Positions 42,570 to 53,059 of a DNA stretch of 64,000 bases are shown here, one piece after another; the stretch's first letter is position 1, and every line of letters starts with the position of its first letter. Source of the stretch: Trichobilharzia szidati (Eukaryota; Platyhelminthes; Trematoda; Strigeidida; Schistosomatidae). The DNA is taken from the NCBI GenBank assembly GCA_944472155.2, contig OX235277.1, positions 9,186,804 to 9,250,803 on the forward strand. The letters run 5' to 3'. Made by a program: the position numbers and the translations under genes. The notes under the pieces were generated by a model. That model searched no databases. It worked only from the letters and a program-made list of their open reading frames with translations, and was not told where the DNA came from.

Positions 42570-43285
42570 TACCTCAAATTTATTGACTTTGAGAAGGCCT
42601 TCCACAGCGTCTACGATCAAGTAATTTGCCAACAGCCTCAACACTACTAGGTGTAGAGACGCGAATATTATAAACCTTACTTAACGTGATTCTTGCCAGA
42701 GGTCTCAGTAAAGTGTCTGAAGGGAAAGCAAGACTGACTACCATCGCTGACTCCCTCTACGATTACTTTGGACTAAATGATACTTCAGAGTGGGGAGCCA
42801 GAAGTATGTTATATGTTAAACCGACAAAAAGACCCTAGAAAATCTAGAATTTGCATAGAATTTTCGTCGTCCATCTTACTAACTAGAAGAATAACAAGCA
42901 AAACCAATGTGTAATCATAAGAGACAACAAACAAAAGTCCTCAAGTCAGCTAAATAACGGAAAAGACACCAATCGCTCTGATGCAAAGTGAACCAAGGAA
43001 CTCTGTATCTTCCACCACCTGGGCACGATAGTTTCAAAATTACGCAAGAATCGTTGATCGCGGTGTCACCGTCATCGAGCATAAAGAAAACAGCGCGAAC
43101 AATGAATCCTCAAAAAGCTGTATTGAGATCGGCAGCACTCAATCACGAACAAGACCTGAATCTACTGGCGTCTAGTGACGAAAGTTGAAATGAATAAGAT
43201 TAAGTGAACGTAAGCTTGTTGGCGGTCGCAGGACGAGCTGAAGCCCAATGCCCTTGTTTGGGCGTCAAACACTAATAATAAAGAT
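42570..43285 (+). mobile_element. Ancient LINE-B relic
   Basis: YLKFIDFEKAFHSVYDQVIC-like at 42575-42630 (RT motif A), then a very decayed KTLENLEFA...-like stretch near 42830 and gaagcccaatgccc at 43241. No usable frame. The equivalent in copy 2 is 59119-59750, where the RT motif A part is replaced by an inserted LINE-B. Confidence 0.55.
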
Positions 43286-43879
43286 AACAGATATTGCTAA
43301 TAAATCTATCATCAATAATTTCATGTGGAAGTTCGCTGAATCAAAATTAAAATCATAACTATGTCGTTTTGAGATTGCCGTGTATGCTTCTCTAATTGCA
43401 GCAGAATTTTCACGTTACTCAACACCGGTACAAGGCACTACTTGGTAATCTTTGGCACTGTTCTTTTATCTTAATCTCTGTCACACAGATGAAACCAAAG
43501 AATGCATGAATTCACGTTTGCCTATTAAGTGTGATACAAAAAGAGAATAACGTCAAGCAGTTGGTGCTCGGTTTCTCTCTTTCACTGTTTTCGTCTTTCA
43601 TCCGCTGATGTATTTCGCCAAATGGTGTTCAGGGAAACGTATTTTTCCAGTGAATTCTTTCAACAGTCCCTGAAAGTATCCGACATCGTCGATAAAAATA
43701 TTATTAAAGTAAAAGTGAGCAGGCAACTTAATTTTTTTTAGTTGTTCAAAATTCTTTCAAAGCATCGTGGAATTTCATGATTAACTGATCTAGACCCCAA
43801 ATAAATTGCCTAAATAACCTGACTACACCCAGTTGAAAACCTTTAACAATAAAAAAGACATCAGATTACGACATTCTTC

Positions 43880-45745
43880 CAGGGCAGTTGGTTTGAGGTG
43901 TCTAAACATAAAACTAAAATTATGCTTTTCATTTAGAAAACTCAAATACAGTCGATTCGAAGTACATACAGGAGTAAAACAAGGCTACCTAATATCACCC
44001 ACGATGACATTCTTGACTGTATTGGACAGGATTATGGGGAGTGAGCAGTCAGGAAAATATTTCGTAATCGAAAAGAAGACTCTAGAATATTTGAGTTTCA
44101 CAGGTGATATATGCGTAGTATCACACAAACTCGAAGACTTGCAGACAGGCAAAAACCAACAAACTGGCTGAAGTGATAGCCAGTGAAGACAGGATTCAAG
44201 CTGGACATGGAGAAGATGGAGGTGATGAAGATTACCAACGAACCGCAACAATAACAACAACAACCAGCACCAATCACCATCAACGGGAGAGATTTAATAC
44301 AGGTTACCTCCTCCACTTATTTAGGAAGCATCGTTTCAACTACAGTTCAGTCGGAACGGATGATGTCAAAGCCAGCCAGCCAGCCAGAATCGTAATAATA
44401 ATAATTTACTTTATTCCAAAAACAGTACTTATAATACAGAATGGAATTCTCAGTATTTATCACAATATTGCATCTGATTTACTCAAAATGTATATAAAAT
44501 TAAAAATTAAAACAAAAATTAATCGGAGGAATTTGCCCACATTTACGACATAATTATTAGATATAATAATAATAATAATAATAAGAGTGAGTTTGTTTCA
44601 AACGGTATTGTCGATTCAGTTTGGAAACTTTAGCATGTTATAGATTATTGGATCTAATGATCTGCTGATATGGTATAGTGAGTTGAAATACAAAGTTAAC
44701 AGTCATAATACAGCTTAAAATTATGTCCACACTTATGAAAAGAAATAAAGAAAACGAAAAAATTGAGAGGATTATAAATATAAGAACTACAAAGGCAAGA
44801 TGCGCCTGCATCAATCTGAAACCACTTTGGAAATCTGCTTCACTAACTCAGCCAGCCAGCATAAACAACAAGATTTGCATTTTCAACACATACGTGAAAT
44901 CGGTCAGTCTGTAGTGTACATTGAACCTTCGAACTTTTGTTTGAACGGACTCACCTGACCTTTAGCACCACTTCCTCTTTCGATTCGTGAATCTCTGGTA
45001 TGGTTTTGGTTCGCTCTCTCGTTGTGCTTTCATCCAGCACACTCTTCGAGCTCACCACCATCTCGACTGCAGATAAGTATATACCCTCTTATTCTTTATC
45101 AAATCTCATATTGCTTTTGTGTGAATATAACTCTGTTCCAGTCACGCTAGTCATCTCAAGTCTTTTTACCTTGATTCAGTTCATTAGTATTTGCACATTA
45201 GGCAGAGTACGACTAAGGTCATAAAGCGGTGAAGAAGTTTTTGTAAGAGTGGCTAATTTAGGTCTAAGTTAATCCAAGTCTAACTTTTAAAACTCCTTCC
45301 ATACGGGTCAGCAACTTGCACTGCCCACCCGTGACGAAAAGCATTTCCAACAGGCAACTGCAGACTTTCATCGACAGCTGCCCCATTCTCTTGCTGACTC
45401 CATACTGGAGATCAAATGGCCAGCCGGCCAGAAGGAATTAGTAACAAGAAACTCTGGAAGGTGACGAACCAACCCAGTAAGAGCCGATCGCTCAACAAAT
45501 ACATTGTTGAAGAAAATGGGGATGGATCGAGTATACATTGAGGAAACCGTCGAGTGAAATCGCGCGCAATGCAGACCGTCGTTCTAGTGGAATCCCGATG
45601 GGAAGCGACAAGTGAGCTGTCGGTGTGAGGGTGACATGGAAGAGATTGTGTGAGTTGAAGGAGGATGGCAGGAAGTAGGAGAAAGTGGAGATGTGTGTTT
45701 TTGAAGCCCTATGTTCCACTCGGAACCCAAAGCAACAATAATAAT
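43880..45745 (+). mobile_element. LINE-B relic split by two insertions
   Basis: Coding remnants: FEVHTGVKQGYLISPTMTFL (43960-44015, RT motif B), YLSFTGDICVVSHKLEDLQT, and KTGFKLDMEKMEVMKITNE in another frame. The RIGKARCACINLKPLWKSAS region resumes at 44790 after an insertion, and a second interruption covers 44912-45295. The end, EENGDGSSIHxGNRRVKSR-like with gaagccctatgttccact, is at 45705. Copy 2 (60400-61100, 62130-62410) shows the same order. Confidence 0.75.
44392..44790 (-). mobile_element. LINE-C 3' UTR inserted in copy 1
   Basis: Minus-strand LINE-C UTR beginning with the AATAATAAT tail and ttactttattcca; near-identical to 24250-24620. It splits the LINE-B word between agccagaatcg and aaaggcaaga. 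Absent from copy 2, so inserted after the duplication (or lost from copy 2). Confidence 0.8.
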
Positions 45746-46744
45746 GATAATAATAACAACTCACCGGTTTGTTCTTATATAGTTAAATAAAATTTGATGT
45801 GTTTCAGTGTTTATAAAAACATAAAAGAACTGATAGCAAATGTTATCGTATTCTATCCTCATATTGATACTCGGTTAAGAAATTCGACTACGCATAGGTG
45901 AATCAATACTGTTGGTTATGATAACTTCTTCTTTGGAATATTGTTCAACTGAAATCGCTCCAACTAATTTAGAACTTCAATCAGCCATGTTTTGTAGGTT
46001 ATAGTATAAGTGCTTTGACATAGCATTGTGGTGAGAGCTGGCTGCTCTCCAAAGTTGGTAGACAGTAATTGACATCAATGTTTATGTCCCCAATATTGGT
46101 GGTGAGAAAATGAGAACAAAGGCTTTGCGTAGGCGGGTACACCTTGCATATCGATGATCTGACACAGCCACAAAGAGATGCAAGGTTAACTTTCTGTGAG
46201 AAACAACCAATCAACAGACTGTATTTTCTACTAACAGTAATCTACAATAATGTACATTAAAATCTATAAATATGTGTTGATTTTCCTTAATAAACGATCT
46301 GTTGCCTGGCCCTTGTCTTCTGTTGTTACAGCATGATATAATGTAACAAGAATTAAACAATGAATATCTTGGTTAGTTTCAAAAAGAACCAAGGGAATAG
46401 CTTCATCTGATATGGTGAACAATGGGCACAAATATATATAACACAAAATAATCGAGCAAAGAATATCCTTTTCGATAAATTCCTCTTCCAGGCTCTACAA
46501 TTATATATGCATGTTTATACACATAGAATATTCTAAATTAGTAGTTAATAACAATATTAGCGTTTTTTAAGTAATATCGATTTGTAAAGTATGATCACAG
46601 TGGAATTACAGTTCATTAAAGATGCTTAAATTATCATAATCGTAATAAAGATATAATAGCGAATAGAATATCAACTAAAATTAGCGAAATTTCACAAAAT
46701 TTCCGGATTATTCAAACCTGGATGGCCATCGTAATGATAATGAC

Positions 46745-47410
46745 TGAACTAACTTCTTCTGGATGCATAAATTAGGCTTGTTAATATGGATCCCAACAGC
46801 CAGCCTCAGGAATATTTAGTAGTCGAACTCTTAAAGCAAAATTGAGATTCGTAGGTATGCGGTAAATGACCCTGAAAGCATGATTAACGTCAATCTTGTG
46901 TTCTGTATCCAGAAGATGAAACAGAATAGCGCTGTGAATAGATTTTGTTTGTCCTTTGCTTAACCACGCAGGGTGATGTTCAGAAATTCGACGCGAAACA
47001 CGCCTAATTATACGGCCTGTGTAGCTGGCTCCACAGGAGCAGTTAAATTGGTAGATACACATGGAAGAGGCGAAATTAGGCAGTTTGCCTTTCATTCCCG
47101 AACACAGAAGAGGAGTGGTTTTAAAGATACAGCGTAATTAAGCAGCAGGGAATGCTCTTTTCACCGCATTTTTAAGTCGCTGTGTTAGTATCTCACTTGT
47201 GCTGTCTCCTAGGAACTGCATCTGTAAGAACAAGGCTTTCTTTGGAATTGCTGGTAACTTGGGCTGTTTTGGTTTCAGATTCATATTCTTATCAATAAAC
47301 TTTTCGGGATAACCATTCTCACTTAGCAACCGTTTAATATTGTTAAGTTCCTCGTCAAGACATTCGTCCGAGCAAATCTCTCTTGCTCTGTGGACCAAAC
47401 ACTTTATTAG
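46745..47410 (-). mobile_element. PLE fragment, linker + GIY-YIG
   Basis: Minus strand: IVHRAREICSDECLDEELNN, NGYPEKFIDKNMNLKPKQPK, LFLQMQFLGDSTSEILTQRL (47138-47398), then MCIYQFNCSCGASYTGRIIR (YTG in place of YIG), RRVSRRISEHHPAWLSKGQT and AILFHLLDTEHKIDV (46781-47095). The two frames are separated by a short frameshift near 47100. Present only in duplication copy 1. Confidence 0.85.
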
Positions 47411-47689
47411 ATTGAGTTTTTATTTCAAGGGCACAAAGCTGAGAAACGTAAATCATGGTAATAAACTGCTCAATAACACACATCCCATGATAATCTACTC
47501 AAATTACCGTTCAAACTGGGCTCAAGATAATTAACAAATTAGGTGAACTAAGTAAAGTGATTACTGTGAAGACTTACTGACTACTTCTGAGTAATAATCA
47601 CCGTATGAACGTATAGATATTAGGGAAAACATTAGGTAAAAATTCACATGTAATCCAGTAGTGTTATTATTTATTGCTATTATTACCTT

Positions 47690-48590
47690 GAGTTCGAAGG
47701 GAAGCATTATGGATTCAGCAGCACCACATATGCACTTTCTTCTATTTTCTGCCATCCTGTTCAGCTGGCTAGCTCCATGAGTGCCCATTATCTCTCATCT
47801 GCCGCTCCTCATCCTCCCCGACACACGATCTCCTCCATCTCACCCTCGCATCGATGACCCACTCGTCACTTCCCTGGATTGCGCGCGATGTCATTCAATA
47901 GTCTCCTCAGTTGCGTGTATGTTCGACCCATCTCCATTTTCTCCCACAACATATTTCCTGGACGATTGACTCTTCCTGGGTCGGTTTGTTGTAGGCAGCC
48001 AGAGTTTGTTGCCGCTAATTCTTTCTGACCGGCTGGCCATTCGATCTCCAGTATGAAGTCAGCCAGTGTGTTTTGGACAGCTCTTGATGAAAGTCTACAG
48101 TAACCTGTTGGAAATCCTTTTGGTGATGGGCGCGCAGTGCAAGTTACTCAAATGTATGGAGGAACTGACCAACTTCACATTTGTTGTGAACAGAATCCGA
48201 ATCTTGTTGTCTATGCTGAGCACTGTGCAGAAGATTTCCAAACTTGTTTCATGTTGATGAAGGCGTATCTTGCCTTTCCGATTCTGGTTGGCTGACAGTG
48301 ACATCTTTATCCATGCCGTCTGCCTGTAGTTGAGACGATGCTTCCCAAATAAGTGGAGGAGGTAACCTGTATTAAATCTCTCCCGTTGATGGTGATTGGT
48401 GCTGATTGTTGTTGTTGGTAATCTTCAACACCTCCATCTTCTCCATGTTAAGCTTGAATCCTATCTTCACTGGTTGTCACTTCAGCCAGTTTGCTGGTTT
48501 TCGCCTGTCTGCAAGTCTTCGAGTTTGAATGACATTAGACATATATTATCTGCGAAATCCAGATAACTATTTTTAAATAAAACTTTTATT
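47690..48590 (-). mobile_element. LINE-B fragment, C-terminal third
   Basis: Minus strand: DLDFADNICLMSFKLEDLQ-like (48490-48560), KIGFKLNMEKMEVLKIT-like, TYLGSIVSTTGRRHG-like, KIRILFTTNVKLVSSS (48150-48210), then the C-terminal IGHTQLRRLLNDIARNPG-like piece at 47900. Degenerate; resembles the 43880 and 60400 relics (STNHHQRERFN reading). Confidence 0.75.
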
Positions 48591-48944
48591 ATCTCGACTG
48601 TATCTTGAAAGACGATGCAGTATTTGTAGAGATGTAGTCGGTAGACTCTTACACTATAACGGATGGCTTGTCTACTCTATGCATGAGGGCGCGAAATAGA
48701 AAAGACTGACCATAATTCGGTGTATATCGAATGAAACTGACGACTTTTTCGTTTAACTCATAGAGGATTTTATTCATGTGCTTACCATTTCTCTGTTTAA
48801 CTTAAAAATAAACCACTTCATTCAAAAACAGACATCAGTAAACTGTGTTTGCGAAAACGCAATGTGAAATTTTGTTGAAGTAAAATACCCCTTCTAATCA
48901 TTGATGATCGTGTAGTCTGATAAGGCAGTAGATCTTCTCAACCT
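48591..48944. other. No gene seen
   Basis: Short AT-rich spacer; nothing recognised. Confidence 0.4.
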
Positions 48945-50165
48945 AATTTTAATAATAATAATTTTTTTGCTTTATTCCAGAAACAGTACTAGTGGTACAG
49001 TGTGGAATTTTCAGCACATATCTACAATATTTGCATCTAATTTTATCAAACATTTAAAAAGGAGTATTTCAAGAAAAATAAATATAAAAACAACAACAAC
49101 AAAAAACACAAAACAACATAAAAATAACAAAAAAAATTGCGAAAAAATACCAAGAAGTAGAAAGGAAAATAAACAACATAATAAAATAATATCTCAGTAT
49201 TGGGTAGTGGAAGCTATGATCTCTTTATGCGTGGTGACAGTAAACCTATAATCATACAAGAAGTTATGAAATGATATTTAAGAATGTTTATCGCCAAGAT
49301 GATCAGTTAATTTAGGTTGAAACAACTCTAAACAATCATAAAATAACATTTCAGGGTTGTTGTTTTGTTTTATATTGTCAGGTCTAATGCAGTGTTTGTA
49401 GTGGTAGTGTGAGTAATCCTGCATAATACAAAATTTCACGATGGTGATGATGGCGTTCACAACCAAGACTGTCAGTTTAATATTGCCGAACAAAAAACAA
49501 CCACAAAACTAATAATTACATGATGGTTAATGACAGGACAATTTTGTAATACTCATAGTGCAAATATAGTCGGAACCAGTAGATACACAAAAGAAGGAAT
49601 AGAGTAAAGTACAAAAAAGTAAGCCAATATTAATAATTTAGGCAGTTAAGTATGTTTGAAGAAGGAGTTCACTATAGAATACAAAATAAGAGAGAAATAA
49701 AAGAGCCTAAAATCATGTTATTAACAACAAAGCAAGTCATAGGTTTCGCGCTTAACATTGTCGCTGTCACTTAGAACACTGGCCAAATCTGGATTAACGT
49801 TGAGTTCCTGTACTTGGTTGTACAAGCATATATTATTTTGTACTGATTTCTGGTTCTACCTGATGAGATACAAGGAGAGAGTTGGGAATAGAGGGAGTTT
49901 TGGGGGTCGGAGAATATGGTTTTGGACCATTTTTCGCATGTATTCAGATGCCTTTCAACTATTGTAGTGACTAGATGACTGAGTTTTACACCACTAGTCC
50001 TACTAACTACCTTCAAAATCCTTCTCAGGATGGTATAGTCCTTTTTCAGTAGACCAGGAAAGACTAACGGGGAGCAGTAAAGTAGAATAGGTAAGATACA
50101 AGAGTTTACAAATTGTGAAAGTAGAGGTTGGGTGATTCCAGTATCGTTATGAAGGAATATCTCTG
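48945..50165 (-). mobile_element. LINE-C fragment with C-terminus and 3' UTR
   Basis: Minus frame 49771-50016: VSRTSGVKLSHLVTTIVERH, LNTCEKWSKTIFSDPQNSLY, SQLSPCISSGRTRNQYKIIY, ACTTKYRNST. Upstream (50020-50165) CILPILFYCSPLVFPGLLKK is readable. The UTR runs to the ATT tail at 48950. CR1-like; 5' truncated. The UTR has an internal AC-rich patch (49090-49140). Confidence 0.8.
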
Positions 50166-50689
50166 ATAATGGCTGCTAGCGGAAAAACACATTTTGTTTA
50201 ATAATCACATAACTGTTCCACAAGAACCTGTCATGTATACGAATGTTTCTTCATTGCTTAAAGCATGTCACATTCAATCTTTACACACATTACGAAATCT
50301 GCATGAATAATTCTGTAATTTCCGGACATACTGTGGCAGAGACTCACTTCAGCTTGTGCGTTTTATGCCCAGGAGTGTGTGATGAGTGCAGTTAGCGGCA
50401 GTAATCAAAAACACTTCCAACAATGTAACCACAGGCTTGCCTTAGAAGATTTTAACTATTTCATTTTAGAATGTGGAAGTAACTTGGTGTGTTGATGAAG
50501 ATAACTTGAGTGTATTGAGATAGTGGAACACTGGAAAAATGAGTTGTACTTAAGTCACTAAACCACATATTGTTGCAAGAAAACACAGACTTGACTAATT
50601 GTCGAACATTAATTGGAATAACTTTTGATATTACAGTTTAAGTTATATATGTCCCAAACAAGTTCACTTTTAAGAGTTTGAAAAAATTT
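50166..50689. other. No gene seen
   Basis: AT-rich; nothing recognised. Confidence 0.4.
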
Positions 50690-51036
50690 GGACATTGGGT
50701 ATATGATATTCACTAAAATAAAGGTTTCTCTCTTATTTCCCAATGAATGAAAAACAAAACGATATAATCGTTCTTACTGACGTTTCGCTATTTAATGCTG
50801 CTAGTAGCTTTATCAAAGTATTATTAAACCGGAATTTACAAAATCCACTCAGCATACATATAACAAACAAGTAGGGGGTGAGAAAATAGACATAGGTCAA
50901 GTTAAAGGGACATATTGAAAGTAAAATAGCAATGAAGATAACTAAACCAAATAACAAAGGTAATAGTATGTCTGTTATGATATCAAAATAAAGTTTACTA
51001 ACTTGATCATCGTTTGTCTGTCTGGTGGCATTTTTA
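50690..51036 (-). mobile_element. PLE 3' UTR fragment with hammerhead-like motif
   Basis: A minus-strand copy of the 3' region seen at 53060-53370 (shared ataggtcaagttaaagggac, taaaccaaataacaaaggta and the hammerhead-like motif 50775-50820). It abuts the truncated 5' end of the plus-strand PLE at 51036. Confidence 0.8.
50775..50820 (-). ncRNA. Hammerhead-like motif, U3/A8 core (PLE)
   Basis: Minus strand: stem I TACT/AGTA; core TTGATAA (bases 3 and 8 are U and A where C and G are usual); stem II AGCTA/TAGC with a longer loop; GAAA; CGTC. Second copy at 53112-53154. Confidence 0.6.
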
Positions 51037-52660
51037 CATACAATCTAATCTCAACAAACAAGAATATGAAGCCTTAATAAATTTGAAGAAAGACAAAAGC
51101 ATCGTTATAACGAAATCCGACAAGGGAAACGTCACCGTGATTATGAACAGAACGGATTACGAAAAGAAGGCGATCGAAAACCTATCTGAAGGACCATACT
51201 TACTCATTGAAGAGAAGAAGAAATCCGCCACATTCAACAAAATGAAACTAAATACAAACAGAGTCCTTCAAGAAATGAAACCCAAAATTGGAAATCCTCT
51301 CTGGTTTAAACTAAAACCAAAGTCTTATGTACCTTCAAGATTCTACGGTCAACCAAAGATACATAAACCCACAGTTCCATTGAGACCAGTAATAGATTTC
51401 ACCAACTCACCGACATACAACCTATCTAATTACTTACTCTCGATACTACAACCACTAAAAAAGTACACTCAAAATATTGTGAGAAATTCATATGATTTCA
51501 AATCCCAAATAGAACACCGAGAAATTGATAAAGAAGACATTATGGTAAGCTATGATATTAACTCATTATATACTAGTATCCCCATTACCGAAAGTCTTGA
51601 TATCATCTCCAGTCTTCTAGAATCAGATACAACGCTATCACAAAGATGTCCACTGGGACACCAGTCAAAATAATTAAGAGCTTAAAATTTCTGTCTAGAA
51701 AATAATTATTTCACATTTAAAGGGAGTTTTATTTGGACAGACAAATGGTGTTGCTATGGGTTCACCAGTCCTCACCAATAGTCGCCGACCTTTTCATGAA
51801 TAAATTCGAAAATAACATCTTTTCAAGCATACCCCACTCCTAAAATATGGTTAAGATATATAGATGATACTTTAGTAGTACTAAAACGAGATCTACACAA
51901 TTCATTTCTGGAGAAAATAAACTGTGTATCTCCCAGAATCCAATTCACTTACGGAAGCAGAATCAGACGTCGGTGAACTACCATTTCTAGACTGCCTAGT
52001 TAAAAGAAGGGAAAGCGGACATTTTAGTATATCCATATTCAGGAAGAAAACCCACTCCAACAATAAATATTTAGACTTCAAGTCATCACACCCCATCAGC
52101 GCAAAGATTTCAGTTGTTTCAAGTCTTCTTAGACGAGCGCACTCTCTGATAACCGACGAGAAAGAAAAAGAAGAAGAAATATCAAACATTACTGAAACTC
52201 TCAAGCAAAACAACTACCCATGGGAACTTCATCAACAAAATCAACACAGACATTAAGTATGGCCGAAAACGCATCCCGAAAACATGGACGTCAACAGTCC
52301 TCATTCCACATAGAGCAGAGACGTCAGACGATATCAGAAGAGTACTCAATCAGCTCGATATCAGAGTTTTCTTCAAAAAATCAGACACACTTCAAAGCAA
52401 CCTTGTCCACATAAAAGACCAAATCCCCGAAGATTCGCTATCTAATTGTGTCTATAAAATAAAATGCTTGGAATGTGATGCGATATACATCGGACAGACT
52501 TCTCGAGAAATCAAAATCAGAAGAAATGAACACCGTAGAGCATCTTTCTTCGACCACCGAGAAATCCTGTTGAACTACAAAGACTTGAAAAATCATCAGC
52601 CATAGGTCTACATGCTATAGAATCAGGTCACAAAATTGATTTCGACAATATGGAAATAAC
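51036..52660 (+). mobile_element. Penelope-like element, plus copy of inverted pair
   Basis: Frame 51014-51673: NLNKQEYEALINLKKDKSIV, ITKSDKGNVTVIMNRTDYEK (PLE N-terminal RT motif), RFYGQPKIHKPTVPLRPVID, NSYDFKSQIEHREIDKEDIM, VSYDINSLYTSIPITES (RT motif A with D). After a stop and frameshifts: GVAMGSP (51750-51780), LRYIDDTLVVLK (51850-51890, catalytic DD), ESDVGELPFLDCLVKRRESG, FRKKTHSNNKYLDFKSSHP. The GIY-YIG core, CVYKIKCLECDAIYIGQTSR, is near 52448-52505. 5' truncated; several indels relative to the minus copy at 53570-55650, to which it is nearly identical. Confidence 0.85.
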
Positions 52661-52812
52661 ACATTTAAGCGAACAATATTGTTTTCAATTAGATCTCATC
52701 AGGCTTAACTCTAATATACATAAGTTAACAAATAAAAATTCAAATAGAAACCAATCATGGTGTTTTGTCTATAGGATAATACGATGGGGAATATAAATTG
52801 TGCAATTGGTCA
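52660..52812. repeat. Segment repeated in inverse at 55857-56030
   Basis: cacatttaagcgaacaatat through atattgtgcaattggtcataa-type sequence; its reverse complement lies at 55857-56030, just upstream of the minus-strand PLE's 5' end. It is probably the 5' region of a PLE copy. Confidence 0.7.
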
Positions 52813-53056
52813 TAATAGTAGTAATGATAATAATAATAGTAATACTGGTAATAATAAAAGTGGTCTTATCAATAATAAGGATGAAAAAGTGAGGCAATCT
52901 GTGACAACACGAATAATGAAAAACAGCATGAATAAACATTTTCATTATTCGTGTTATCACAGATTGCCTCACTTTTTTCATCCTTATTATTGATAAGACC
53001 ACTTTTATTATTACCAGTATTACTATTATTATTATCATTACTACTATTATGACCAT
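52812..53056. repeat. Long hairpin (inverted repeat ~112 bp, loop ~17 bp)
   Basis: 52812-52921 and 52939-53056 are near-perfect inverse copies (gtggtcttatcaataataag, gtgaggcaatctgtga). Loop aacagcatgaataaac. Composition is AAT/ATT-rich. The frames on both strands here are mirror images and not genes. Confidence 0.9.
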
Positions 53057-53059
53057 TAT

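Larger units (their letters stand above)
41826..47640. repeat. Segmental duplication, copy 1
   Basis: Matches 56599-64000 in the same orientation, about 90% by eye. Shared landmarks: ttagatcattatacatcata (41839/56620), aacactactaggtgtagaga (42642/59115), tcatccgctgatgtatttcg (43598/60067), gaaccaagggaatagcttc (46386/63742) and the end cgtatagatattagggaaaa (47610/63975). Copy 1 has private insertions at 44392-44790, 44912-45295 and 46460-47440; copy 2 has others. Copy 2 begins at a gap edge and runs to the window end, so the true length is unknown. Confidence 0.85.
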
